This document shows positions 10,640-23,000 of a DNA stretch of 64,000 nt, one piece after another. The notes beneath the pieces were generated by a model, which saw only the letters and a list, made by a program, of their open reading frames with translations, searched no databases and had not been told where the DNA came from. A program made the translations under genes and the position numbers. This DNA comes from Tetrapyrgos nigripes. Taxonomy: Eukaryota; Basidiomycota; Agaricomycetes; Agaricales; Campanellaceae. The stretch's first letter is position 1. Each line of letters begins with the position of its first letter. The stretch lies in NCBI GenBank assembly GCA_013368315.1, contig JAACJM010000117.1, positions 62,001 to 126,000 on the forward strand. Direction: 5' to 3'.

Positions 10640-12850
10640 ATGTCAGATAAGAAGCTACCCATGGACAAGGAGGGAGCACCCCCCTCAGACTCATGAACAT
10701 CACTGGAGTATACTGATGAGGAGGCCAGAAGAGCTGTCTGTAGACTAGACTATGCAATCTTACCTGTCATGACTCTGTACTACCTTCTTTCGTTCTTGGT
10801 GAGTCTTTCTTTAGTCATAATTCATCTACATTGTTGAGCGTTTCCTCAGGATCATGCCAGGAAATGCCAGAGTAGCAGGGCTCCAGCAAGACCTTGGGAT
10901 GACTGATCACCAGTATAGTGTTGTACCAGTTCAGCTACAGTCCACTCCAGCTTGGCTCTTGCAAAAAGCTGAAAAATCAACTCGACTCTGACTTGAGTCA
11001 TTTAGAGCCGGTGCAAAATCACTTATGGCCAGGAAATTGGGAGAAGGTGTACAGTGTATGGCCTCAGACCATTTGGGGTGTAATTGTAACCCTGCAAGGT
11101 ATGCAACTCCACTCTAACCTTACTCAGGTCTATGTATTTATGAACAGGACTTGTGACCTCCTATGCTGGACTTGTCGTTGCCAGGGCTATTCTTGGAGCT
11201 ATCGAGGGTATGTTCGATGGCCAGTTCCTTGCTCTACCTTCACTCTCGCTAACTTCTTTTGGTTTATCCTAATAGGACCAATGTTCCCTGGAATTGTTCT
11301 CTATTTATCAGGATTCTATACACAAAAAGAACTGTCCATTCGGTAAGGAATTGCCTACATTGTTTTCTACACCTAATGTAGTTGATGTCTTCTCCTGACT
11401 TCAGCGTGGCTGTCTTCTTCTCATCTGCTTTGGTAGGTGTTGTTTTGTTGCTAGTGCTGAAAAGCTCTGTTTGACTCAGGCTGTATATAGCTTTCTGATG
11501 CTTTCTCCAGGTTGCTTGCAGCAGCTATCGTAAATATGGAAGGAGTTGGAGGAAAGGTATTCTAATCATCGTTCCAGCTGTAGAACACAAGATGAATATG
11601 TTTTTCTTTCTACTAAAAAAGCCAGGTTGGGCGTGGATATTTTTCTTGGTATAGATCTTTCACCATCTCTGTAACAAGACATTAACATCATTGACATAGG
11701 AGGGCATTTTCAGTGTTTTGATCAGAGTCACTGGCTTTTTTGTCACACCATCAACTCTGCATGAAATCATGACACTGAACCAGAGACAGGAAGAGTATGT
11801 GAAGCATTCTATATATTCTCCTTTGCAGTGCTGACTGTGAATGTGAAGGATCATCATGGAAAGGCTACAGTGTGATAGGCCCTCAGTAAACCCAGCTGAT
11901 AGCTTCAGTTTCCGAGAAGTTATCCTGTTCTTCTCATCTTCGCAATATTCTACATGGTTGGGACGAACCTTTACAGTCTTGCTTTGTTCTTACCCTCAAT
12001 CGTCAATCAACTAGGCTTTGGTGCAAACGAATCACAGCTTCTTAGCATGGGTCCTTTTGCAGCTGGATTCTTTATGACTTGGCAATCCTCTGAACATCAT
12101 CATTCTTCATCCAGTGACCTTCGTCTCTGCATTTGCGTCTGATTGCTTTAATAAACGCTCAGTGCCAATCGCTTTGCTGTATTTGTTGTCGGTGATTGGG
12201 TTTGCCATGTACTTGGGTGAGCAGAAGCCATAAGTCAATCTTACTTCCTGCAGGGGTCAAGGGTAAATGGAGTCACTACAGCAGCCTCTTTTTTGCAGTT
12301 CCAGTACATCTAATGTTTTTAGGCATTTCAACAACTCTGTAATAACTCTTTACTTCCAGGGCGTTTATGCTGCTACACCTGTAGTCAGTGCATGGATGAG
12401 CAACAACTCAGAGCCACACTATAGGCGTGCCACCAGTATAGCTTTTGGATTCATTGCTACCAACTCAATGAGTAGTTTTTCCTGCATTTGACTTGCTTTA
12501 CCTATGAAGCCATTCAGGGAGGTATTACCAGTACATGGCTTTACCTGAGCAAGGAGGCTCCCAGATTCAGACGAGCTACTATCATCAATCTCATATTGTG
12601 AGTAGTACTTTCCCCCCTTCTTTTGCATGTCATTGACACATGATTGTCCATCTTCCAGCTCCATCTCGATTATTATACTGACTGCTGTAAATGCTCTGGT
12701 CCTCTCTCGAGCAAACAAGAAAAAGAAGGAAAAGTGAGACCCATACTGGTGCCTTATATTGACAAGAAGACTGGCCAAACTGGCGATGGTGGATTACAGG
12801 CCTGGGTGGACCTTGGCAATAAGCATCCTGATTTCCATTATACTACCTAA
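10640..12850 (+). pseudogene. MFS transporter pseudogene, allantoate permease/anion:cation symporter type
   Basis: Exon-like pieces in correct order encode a 12-TM major facilitator of the Dal5/Tna1 group: a start with DYAILPVMTLYYLLSFL (TM1), GNARVAGLQQDLGMTDHQYS, SYAGLVVARAILGAIEG (motif after TM4), GPMFPGIVLYLSGFYTQ, AAAIVNMEGVGGK, then SIVNQLGFGANESQLLS, VSAFASDCFNKRSVP, GVYAATPVVSAWMSNN and a hydrophilic C-terminus (DKKTGQTGDGGLQAWVDLG) ending at 12850. Several introns are still recognisable (for example 11097-11149 and 11209-11277). The copy is dead: TGA at 10694-10696 cuts the N-terminus, a frame break follows DHA at about 10860, the loop after TM6 has collapsed near 11660-11880, and the second half changes frame repeatedly. 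These transporters carry ureidosuccinate, allantoate, nicotinate or similar organic anions. Confidence 0.8.
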
Positions 12851-13343
12851 TCTTCAAGGATAACAAGTATGACCTTACTTCAAGGTAACTTCTGCTAGCG
12901 GTGGATACCAGGCCAACACACTAACATTGATACTACACATTTGTTGCACTGTACGTCCACATTACTTATGTTCTAGCTCTTGCTATGTATACTGTTTGTA
13001 TACCATACCACAATTACTTTATCTTCCCAAAACATCTCTCTACTGATTGGGTGTTATTGCCCCACCAATGGGGCATCACAGTGCTGTTAGTTCCAATGAT
13101 CACAAATAATACTAGGAGATTAAGATTGAAGCCAGTATCAACTATTTTCATGTGAGTCACTACATGGTGTAGAAATTCTGCAGCATTTACAGTAGTTAGC
13201 AGTGTGCCTGTCTGCAGAATCTATGGTAGTTACCAGGGCCTCCAAAGCATAGACTTTACAAGTCCTATTTATAGGACGAGTCTTATTGTGAGCTCAAATG
13301 GCCGCATTTTTCTAGTCTGAGAGTATATGTGCCCTTCTTGCAC

Positions 13344-13735
13344 CACTGCAGCATTATTACATAAGAATGTATCAGCATGCTGCTGGCAAAGCGAACACTA
13401 CTATGAAGGACTGCAAATATTAGTGAACGAGCATAATATACACTATTATTGAGTTCCTGTAGAAAATTGGGATGTAAGACTGGTCGAAACAAGGAAGAAA
13501 GCCCTCAGGAATTGTAGTCACCAAGTAGTCACATAAGTGTGACAAGTGTGACTCTAGCTCAGAGCACACGGCTTGCAGCAGTATCTCGAAGTCCTTGAGC
13601 TACTGAAAAGCCTCAGATATGCCTCTCAGATTCCTTTATTTGTCCCAATCAGTCCCAATCAACCCAAACCAACATGAGTTTCAATGTGTCATGTGGTATG
13701 CACATGTACATTCTTATGTAATAATGCCACAGTGG
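13344..13735. repeat. MITE-like inverted-repeat unit, about 390 bp
   Basis: A 21-bp sequence at 13351-13371 (GCATTATTACATAAGAATGT plus A) is repeated as a perfect reverse complement at 13707-13727. Similarity extends a further 8 nt outward with one gap (CCACTGCA against CACAGTGG). The interior has no coding potential. Size and structure fit a miniature inverted-repeat element nested in the larger candidate element. Confidence 0.45.
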
Positions 13736-13839
13736 CGATGCAGGGGTCACAGTTCAAACAGACCCAACCAAGGGTTGGGTCTGTCTAGGAGAGACTAGCA
13801 TTTTTCATATCCTGGGAAAATATATCCTATTCTGTCCAC

Positions 13840-14290
13840 TCAGCAGACTTGGCACCAAGCTTCTCTGCAAATTCTGTCAACTTTCGTTGAGCAACAAACC
13901 AGTGACCAGTGACCAGTGCCCAGTCCATGGCCCACATCTACCTCTTCAGAGTCTATTGCGTTTTGTGCAATGGGATGAGGACTCGTACCTGCCGCTGTAT
14001 ACAGTGGCCCACACTGACATATTCCCTGTATAGTGTACTGAACATTATGCTGCATCTCTCTCAGGCCATTACCACCAGTGTACTCCACATTGAACACAAT
14101 GATGAGCATAGGCCTTGGACACCATCCCTTGGCATTCAATGTTCTCAAGGCAGGATTTCCTATGAACTTGAAAATCCCATAGAATCTAGGATCAATCCAT
14201 TTCTTCAGGTGCAGGAGATTTTTCCAAGGAGGATTGCTTTCGGAAACTTTCTGCTTTGCCTTACCTGTTATTACTTCACCTTAACTATTG
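13840..14290 (-). pseudogene. Decayed ORF remnant, unknown family
   Basis: The minus strand reads through about 450 nt as a protein-like sequence: PPWKNLLHLKKWIDPRFYG, FKFIGNPALRTLNAKGW, then MLIIVFNVEYTGGNGLREM and a Cys/His-poor tail. Composition is plausible for a real protein, but there is no start and the frame ends abruptly. No family was recognised. Confidence 0.3.
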
Positions 14291-17024
14291 TATACTTCCA
14301 AATTCACATTTTCCAAACCTCAAACATGTGCTCAAACATAAAACATAGATAAGTAGAGGGTTTATTCAATGTAAGCTGTGAGGACATCAATTAGTATCAG
14401 TACTGTTCAAGCTTCTACAAGTAATTACATTGTATACAATGATACATTTTTATTGAACACTCAACTCAGACAGCCATTTTCCTGAAGCCACCTGGAAAGG
14501 AACACTTTCTCATAAAACAAAAAAAAAAGGAGACTTCTCAGACACTCATTCCTGCAATCAGCAGATCCAGCACAAGATCCAGCACGTATTGGAGAAATCC
14601 ATTGAGGATATCAACTGTTGTGGACAATCACCACATTCTGTAAATTTTGTTGGATTTGTCCCAGTACCTGCAGGTAGCTGGGTATGGATACCTAGTACCT
14701 GTAAGTAGCTGCAAATTCTTCATCCATTTTGGTCAATGCCCAGGAATCTTTTTTCTCAAAGCCAGATAATGCCTGGAATGAGCCACTATCACTTTCTCCT
14801 GACACAGCCAAAAAAAATAATGAAGAGTTTCGGCCAGCCATATGGCATGGTGCAATCCAATGGCAGATACAGCACAAGTTCCAGCACAGGGACAGTACAG
14901 CATGGTATCCAGCAAGGATATCAGCTCTGCTGGACAATTGCTTGGTCTCCTTTGCTGGATGATAGATCACAGTTAGACTGCAATGATGACACACTGTCAT
15001 CAGAATTTCAATTGTGTTGAATTACAGTCTAATTACGGTTGTTTCAGTCTTACAGCACTTGACTGTCAGTGCTTGGTCTACTATTCAAAGTTGATGCAGT
15101 TCTTGATACACTGTTTGAGGTAAAGTATCACTCCCAGAAGCCTCTCTGAAGCCCAAATGTTCAAAGAGAATAAAAGTTGAATAAAAGTCATACACCTCAT
15201 GATAAGATTCCCACACATTTGTGGGTGCTTAGCACACTATCTCAGTTTTTGTGACAACTTATGGTTGTATCACCAAAGCATTTTTGACCTTGGAGAAGTT
15301 CGGTAAAGTTTTCAGATATGTATCAGTATATGTTGAATATTTCTTGGGGTGCTGTACTTCATTTTGCGAGAGATATTTGCCTGTTGACACAAAACTCTCA
15401 GAAAATGGTCAATCTGGGACATTCGTCTTGGATTCGAGGTACCATTTGGTTCTTTAAAATTCATCAAAAAATGTAAAATTGTTCTTAGTAGCATACTAAA
15501 TAATGATTCAAGGTTATCCAGATGATTCTACTACTAGTTGGAACTCGTAGACTCACGAAAGCACTTGTGATGCATAAACTTCAAAAAAGTGCTTCACCCA
15601 AATACTCAAACATATACATCACTTGCTAGACTCCTCGAAGTGTATTGAAACTTCGCACATAGACAGATAGTTGAGTTCATTTTCATGTCCAGCTCTTATT
15701 TTTGCGCTCTGGCAGTGATCTTAGTAGTTCAAGCCAGATCATAGTATTGAGAAAGCATACGAATGTTGAATCAACGACGAGCACTATAGATGCAGCAGGT
15801 TTGCACTACTTATATTCATCTAAAGGTCAGCTAAAAGAGTTTTACACAGGGTAAATATGCCTACCACTGGGTGGAAAAGGTCATACGCATTCTAGAATTA
15901 ATAACACATGGTCGCCACTTTCAGCCACAGTGGCTACTGATTCACTGCAAATTGTTATTTGGTGCCCAAAAATCATTCCGAATTCAGACGAGGGATTCTT
16001 ATTCTCTTTATAACACTCGCAACAACTGAATACATCACTTCTATTCTTGTATATACACCAAACAGTATCAAGCGGGAAGAATGGCTAGAGAATGGCACTG
16101 CAAGCTCAACCTGCCCAATTGGTTTTGACGTAATGATTCGTGTAATTTGGGCTCAATCATGGCATAATGTTTTATGCAAGCATATGCATCCATTTGAATG
16201 AATATGAACGGATGCATAAGACTGCAATGGTGACGCAGCCCAAAACAGCTGTGCCTGGCCCTGAATTCCGATTGATGTGACGTGATGGCATTTTCCGAAG
16301 ACCAACACAAGCTATGACCCATGCTTGAGATGGGCAAGTTGCAGTCCCTCAGGGAAATGTAAACCTCATGCTACTTATCCTAGGCATGGAATCGTATTTT
16401 CATAAAAGCATACCATATGGCTACATGAGGAAGTCAAAAATTGGAACCAGCGCGGTGCACCACTGCATGGCAAAAGTTGAATGCAGAATCCTAACTGACA
16501 TCCAGTAAAATTAGAAACACTGACTAATGATGAGCACATGTTATTCTTCAATAAAGGGCACAGGTGAGTGAGGCATTAATCAACAGAATGATTAGCTGAA
16601 CAAGGCTGGACATTGTACTGCATACTGTTGGAAAGCATTCTGGTTCAAGCAGATCCAGTACTCTGCCTATAATATCCACCATTCAGCACTCCTGGTCTCA
16701 CTGGTGACTACCACAAATTCTGCAGACAGGCACAGTGGTAATTACCAGGAGTAAAGTCCAGAAAATCTACATGGTGGACTCTGTGAGTAAGAGTTCAGAC
16801 AGCAATCAAAATTACACTCACAAGCTGCACTGCTTATATAGGCCCACATTCTCCAGAATTGGTATTTTTTTCTGTATAAATAAAAGTTGAACACGAAACC
16901 CAAGAATCCATAACAGTAGGTGTAGGTATCATCACTGAATCATCCCTAGAAGCCTTAGGACTTGGCATTGATATCTGAGGGATCATAACACTCAAAGGAG
17001 CCAGCATTGTCATGGCTGGTTCAG
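14291..17024. other. AT-rich region without recognisable gene
   Basis: No ORF with convincing composition was seen on either strand. Two short stretches (about 14570-14640 and 14865-14945) share the words CAGATCCAGCACAAG/CAGATACAGCACAAG and GATATCA.CT.TG.TGGACAAT, so they look like diverged copies of one repeat. Confidence 0.4.
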
Positions 17025-19087
17025 TTATTCTGCTAGAAGTAGGCCTGTCAGTAAAGAAGGGGCATAGGGAACTCCTGTGTCAGGCATTTGCATTCTTGCA
17101 GCTGTGATCGCAGAGGCTTGGCCATGTATCACTGGAGATGTATATTGAGGAACATTAGGATTTGGCATGACCATGCCCAAAATAGCAGAGCCAGTCTGTG
17201 CCATTGAAGCTGAGGGATAATGGGGAATGGAGGCTTCAAAAATAGCAAAAATGGCAGAGGTGATTGAAGAAGTAGACATCCCAGGAGCAGAGTATTGTGG
17301 AACACCCAGCTCAGGCATTTTATAGGCTGCTGGCGTTATTGCAGATTCTCCTCCTTGCATTGAACAAGCAGAATTGTAGTGAGAAATAGTGGTGCTAGGC
17401 ATAGACATAATGGGTGGTTTCATGACCAACTGAGTTTGGCCTGGATTTGCATAAACATCAAAACTTCCAGGAGCCTTTAGGCTCCTGTTTCTTCTACTAC
17501 TGGACTTTCCACTGGCACTAGTGGCAGATCTACTGAACCCAGGAGGTAAACCATGTATAGGCACAGGAAGTGATGCTATTTGAGTACAATCTAGGTGTCC
17601 CCATGATGCTCCCATTTGCACTCTCTCCACTGCCTCTACCAGAGCTTCCATTACAAGCAACAATTGGGAAAGACATGAGATTGAGCCCTGTTCCAGATGA
17701 TAATTAGGACCTATACCTGGGGCCAAAGGCACTCCCAGAGGCATTTCCCCTGTTACTGCCCTGGGTGGTGCTTCATTGCCATTGTCATCAGAATACTCAT
17801 CTTCATCATGCTCCAAATCATCAGACATATCCTCATAACTATGTCTTCTCACTTTCTCTCTGGAATAAATAGGCTCTCCTGCAGCAATACCCAGGCAGAC
17901 ACCCTTCCCCAGAGCACCCAGCTTTGCAAAGTCTGCATAACTGCTCATAGACACATGGCCATTAGCCACAAAGCCTCAAGGAAGCTCTTCATATACTCTT
18001 GGAGCATTCTTCAGAGCACTCTTGAGTACAGTGCTGCTTCATCGACCAGGAATGACTGGTTCTTCATTGGGATTTGGTTCTGGGGCTATCACGTCCCTTG
18101 GAGCATGATGAGGACTAAGGTATCCAGGTTCTTGTGGCTGACGGTCATTGTAGTAATGACAGTGACTGCCATCTAGGGCAGTATGACCCGAGTCTGATGA
18201 GTGTGGATCAGAGGGTGCAGGCAACTAAGAAAGAAGAATATCAGACCCAGTCAATGTCAACATGATTGTGAGAATGTACAGGGCTTTCAACCTGTATCTG
18301 AATACTACTGCTACCTGTAGTCATCAATGATTGTTTTCAATGCAAATCCCCATGACCTGACCTGGATGGCGGTTGCAGATCTGAGATGATTTGGAGACTG
18401 TAGAGGATTCAGTTAGAAAATGCATGCCTGAAAAGTTGTAAACCAGACACACATCCAGGAGGCTCCTTCACCACTGATCTACAGAGTGAACCAAGCTCGG
18501 TCCAAGACCACCATTGGGTGTACCCTCCCTTGACTTGTTGATAGTGCTTAATTTCTGCTCAAATCCAAACACTCCACCAGGTCTGCTACTGGGACAGCTG
18601 CCTGGCCTTGCTCCATCAGACCCAACAACACCTGCTGTTACACTGGGGAAATTCCTTAGGACATTAAATGAATAACCAGTCATAGTTGATGGTGTCTCAA
18701 TTTCAGGTGAAGATCTTGTCATGCTGCCCAGTGGAATGGGGCTATTGCTTGAGGTTGTTCCAAACCTCTATTGGCGTCATGATAAAGATGTGGTGCAAAT
18801 GGAACCCTGCCTGCAGACAGAGGTGTGTTTGCAGATGGGCCCAATGGAATGGAAATACAGGACACAGGTGATATACCATTGGGAAGAGGCACATCTGGAT
18901 ACCTTCCAGATGCTGTAGATTGCAAGTCTGAACATGTTTGGAGCAGTGGCACTGGTGTAGATACAGGGGGTGCAGGTTCACCACCAGAAGGGGCTGTCAA
19001 AACAGTTATGTTCAGAGGTGGTACACCTGCAAAGTTGATTATTGGGAGTGGTAGAGACAGCAGGTGGTCATGATGTGATGTGGGCAT
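17025..19087 (-). pseudogene. Hypothetical protein pseudogene with internal low-complexity repeats
   Basis: Reading the minus strand from 19087, three open stretches follow one another (19087-18719, 18722-18468, 18224-17025). Between 18041 and 17970 the same frame continues through two TGA codons (after VIPGR and after VYEELP); each sits where CGA (Arg) would give a continuous reading frame, so the ORF was probably once at least 390 codons longer than its longest remaining piece. The C-terminal third has a degenerate repeat of the form MPxxxVPxYxxPxxxxxxSAI. An acidic stretch (DDLEHDEDEYSDDNG) precedes it. There is no recognised domain; it could be an accessory ORF of a neighbouring transposon. 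Confidence 0.45.
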
Positions 19088-19836
19088 GGATAACTAAGGA
19101 GGTGAATTTGGGCGGTCAGAATGATGAGAAGAGATAGCAGTTCAAGGAGGTGTATTTTCAAAACATGAGAGCCTCCTTCAGAAGTGATAAGAAAACAACC
19201 TGTTGGTTTGCTTATATAAAGTGACTTTGCTCAAGGTTGACATCAACTTGCCTTAAGTGGGCCAGTGAAGCTCTCCCTGGCATGTACAAATCTGACAGGC
19301 ATTATTTTTTCATTCCTCATTAGAAAAAGTAACTTAACACACTCGTCGTCTAGTAAGAGGATATAGTAAAAGTATGTGTCATCATATTCTTCTGAGGGAA
19401 CTTTGCTGAAATACATGAAAGAAAAAAGAAGAGAGAAAAAAGAGATGAAAGAGGCAGAGAGTCCAAAATTAGATTAATGATGTCATAGTTCAACGGGATG
19501 ATAGAGACCTCGTTGAACTGTTAGATAAGCTAGAGGGCCACAAAACAATTGATTTGATGCAGCAAAGTAAATACAAGTACAAGAATTGGAGGCTACAGAG
19601 ATTACAGAGATTAGTTCTAAACTGAGGAGTCTGAGTCTGGACTCAACACCAGAGCCAAAGAGGGTAGTGTCAAACAAAGCCAAACTACTGCTTAACGGGA
19701 ACTGGGGCCTGTTAGACGCGGAGGTGCCAAACAAAGCCAAACCACCACTTAAATGGCGAAAAAGGGGGTCTGACACCATGCCTGGGAAGGGCCAGAACCC
19801 GATTTGGTTCTGGCCAGAACCTAATGGGGCAATCAG

Positions 19837-19955
19837 ACAAATAATGATTACACTAGCTCCAAAAAAGGTTCTGTGACAAATAGTGATTATGCATCGGCTC
19901 CAAAAAAGGTTCTGTGACAAATAGTGATTATGCATCAACCCCAAAAGAGGACAAT
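19837..19955. repeat. 41-bp tandem repeat, about 2.5 copies
   Basis: The units 19856-19896 and 19897-19937 are identical except for the last base, each containing AAAAAAGGTTCTGTGACAAA and TAGTGATTATGCATC. A diverged half unit precedes them (from about 19837) and a degenerate piece follows. This lies a few hundred bases upstream of the 20.1-24.8 kb transposase and could be part of its subterminal region. Confidence 0.7.
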
Positions 19956-20099
19956 AAGTAAATACCCGCAAAGACTGCTGATTAATAATCTTTTTTGCCG
20001 GCGCAGGCACTTGATCACTTGATCAATAAGTCATGTGCAAGTGACACTTTTGCGCACTTTGTCCTTTGAGCCTCTGCGCTGCGTCATTTGAGCCCAAAA

Positions 20100-23000
20100 A
20101 TGTCAGAGAAAAATACAAGGGGTAGGCCGCTAGGTGTTCCAAACAAACCTGGCCATTCTGCAGGTGGAGCTAGGCCCAATGCAGGCCGTAAACCATCACA
20201 ATCAGCCACAAGTTCTAATAAAAATAGTGGAGGAATACCTACAAGTGTGTTCTGTTTCATTATGATATTATTACTTCTCATTAGCATACTCTTAGGTTTA
20301 CCCAATGTCAGAAAAGACACTAGAGGTGTCTTCCCCATCTTCAATAGTAAGTAATCTCATATGATTGCTGCAAGAATGACTCTAACACAGTGCTCAGTGG
20401 CAAGAAAATCCCAGTATGTTTGATTCAGCTAATAAATTAAGATTTATTGAGTTGAGTGTCCTTCTTAGGGATACATCATCTACTCAGGACAATAGTACTG
20501 CAAATCCTGAAGCTGGTGGAAGTAATAGTATGTCTGATCTTTTGTTTGATCTCTAGCAATTATACTAAAACTTTCTTTGTAATTATAGTCAATGAATTTG
20601 ACCCTCAAAGGCCATTTTCTTTTCTTCCAGAGAGTACTTTCTCTGAGAGTCTGCACTCTGCCTCAACAGATGACCAGGAAACTTCAGGAAAATCTCCTGA
20701 AGATGATATTCCAGCTGATGATTCAGAAGGAATTATCACTACATATCTGCACAGTGTAAAGGACAGATTATCAAAGTCTCTGACTGGAGATGTTATGCCA
20801 TTTTGCTATAGAGAAAACTCTTTCTGGGTAAGAAAGCCTGATCCAATCTTTGCTATGAGAAATGCAGCAAAAACAGATGAAGGCTTGAATCCTACACCCT
20901 TATATTTACCAGATGTGTTCACATGGCTTCCACATACAATAGATCGAAGGCCCTTGACTTGCCAGAATAAAAACTGCAACAGATATCAAGATCCAGAGAA
21001 GCGTTTGAAGGACAAGGGCTGGCCTGATACACCAATTGCTAGGAAGGTGATAGGGCTGGAGTGTAATTATTATATTATGACAAAGAGGTTTCACTGTGCA
21101 AAGGATGCCTCTGGAGGCTGTGGCCGATCTTGGATGCTATATCATCCAGATATCTTGAAGCAGCTAGAGCCTGCATTAGCTGATAGATTTCCAGCCTTTC
21201 TTACACATCGCAGTGCTATTGACAAGACTTTGCTTGCATTGATCAGGGCTGGCATTGTTCATCATATTAGCTCAAGTGCATGGGAAGAAATTCTCCAAGA
21301 GTTGCATGTTAGAGAGCATGATATTCGAGAGCTGTGGTATCTTCAAAGTATACAGCATGAAAGAATGCTTGATGCAAAGTGGCAGAGACCAGTAAAACAA
21401 TATCGTCCATTTTCAGCATTTAATACCAAAAGCCAATATGCTGGTTATTCACCTTCCAAGAAATTCATAACTAATGTGTATTTGGACTTCATGGAAAACA
21501 TCAGAGTTTGCCTTGATCAATGTGTGTCTGCATTGCCAGGATTGATTTTACAGTGGGATCATTCTTTCAAAGTCCCATTATATATGATGCACTTGAATGG
21601 GATTAAAATATTTGTTGCTCTGTTCACTGTCCTTAATGAATTTGGACAAGTAAGATATCAAGCATTTGTTCCTACCAAAAGTTTAGTCCACATTCGTGCA
21701 GGCATGGAGGCAATTACAAAGTCACTTCAAGACCATGGACACCCACAACCCATACTTGGTTTTACAGATAATGTAGGAGCTGATATAAGAACATTTATGG
21801 AATGCACTCCCTCTCTAGGCAAAAGTGTAAAGCTAGTTGATCCAGCTGGTTTATTTTCACATTTGCCTCAGATGGAGTTGCCTCCTAATGTATCACCTAT
21901 CCTCTGTAAAACAACTTATGAAATTGAAACTGCTTGTCATGGAATTTTGGAGCTGCTCGATACTGAATACAATGTTACTTCAACAATAAATCTGGGATTT
22001 GATATGGAATGGGAATATTCAACTGGTATTGGAGGGACTGGATCAAAGAAGACTGCTATTATACAACTAGCACTGCCATATTCTGTGTATCTGCTGCGTG
22101 TTTATTCCTTGGAAAAGCTTCCTGGACCACTTGAAACAGTCTTGAGATCAAAACGCATAATCAAGATAGGAAGAAACATTGGAGCAGATTTTTCAAAGCT
22201 TGTACAAGACTTTAGAGGATTTGTTTTACCAAATAAGACTGGCAATCAGTATGAGGGAATAATTGAGCTTGGTTCCTTAGCAAAACAAAAGCAGATTACT
22301 TCAAATGCAAACACATCTCTTTCAACTCTTGTGGCAGCTGTATTTCAAAAGAATCTATGAAAAGAAATCAGACCATCAGAATGGGGGTCTGCTATTCTTA
22401 CTGGGGAACAGATACAGTATGCAGCTCTAGATGCATGGATTGCATTACAGTTGTATGATCACATCAAAGCATTACCAGATACTGGAATTCCTCTAACTGC
22501 AGCAACTCATGTAGGCCAACTTGTCAGTCTCTTTGTGAGGCAGCAAGAGGTTGCACATGGAAAGATTGTAGAGCAGCCAGACAGTATAAGTATCAAGCAG
22601 AAATTGGAAGGGGAGATAAAAGATGTAGATATCAATATCAACAAAACCAGGACCCGGGCATTGATAGAGATATTTGAAGTACTTGCACCTGCGTGTGTTG
22701 TTGCCCATCATAGAATGCCACTGTCTGATATTCAGAATGGTCAAGAGAAATTTTTGGCTGTAGTTAGTATATCTTCACTGAGAAGCTATACACCAAGATT
22801 GAATACAATGTCAGAGGAGATCATTCCTAATTTACCAAAAAATATGGGCTCCCCTACTCTAATCCAACCACCACAAATCCCAGATATCATTCAGTCAACC
22901 ATAGAGCATTCAGATTTGATTCAAAGTGGTACAGCAATTACAGAACCAGAAGATGAAGATGAGGCTGATCAATTCAATGATGACTCAGAGGATGAAATTG

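Larger units (their letters stand above)
13200..16737. mobile_element. Candidate 3.5-kb element bounded by 37-bp inverted repeats
   Basis: The 37 nt at 13200-13236 and the reverse complement of 16701-16737 agree at 33 positions, sharing the core GTGCCTGTCTGCAGAAT; similarity continues weakly outward on both sides. Most differences are C/T or G/A. Inside, there is only a decayed minus-strand ORF remnant (13840-14290) and AT-rich sequence. The arrangement fits a dead DNA transposon, but no target duplication or transposase motif was identified. Confidence 0.4.
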
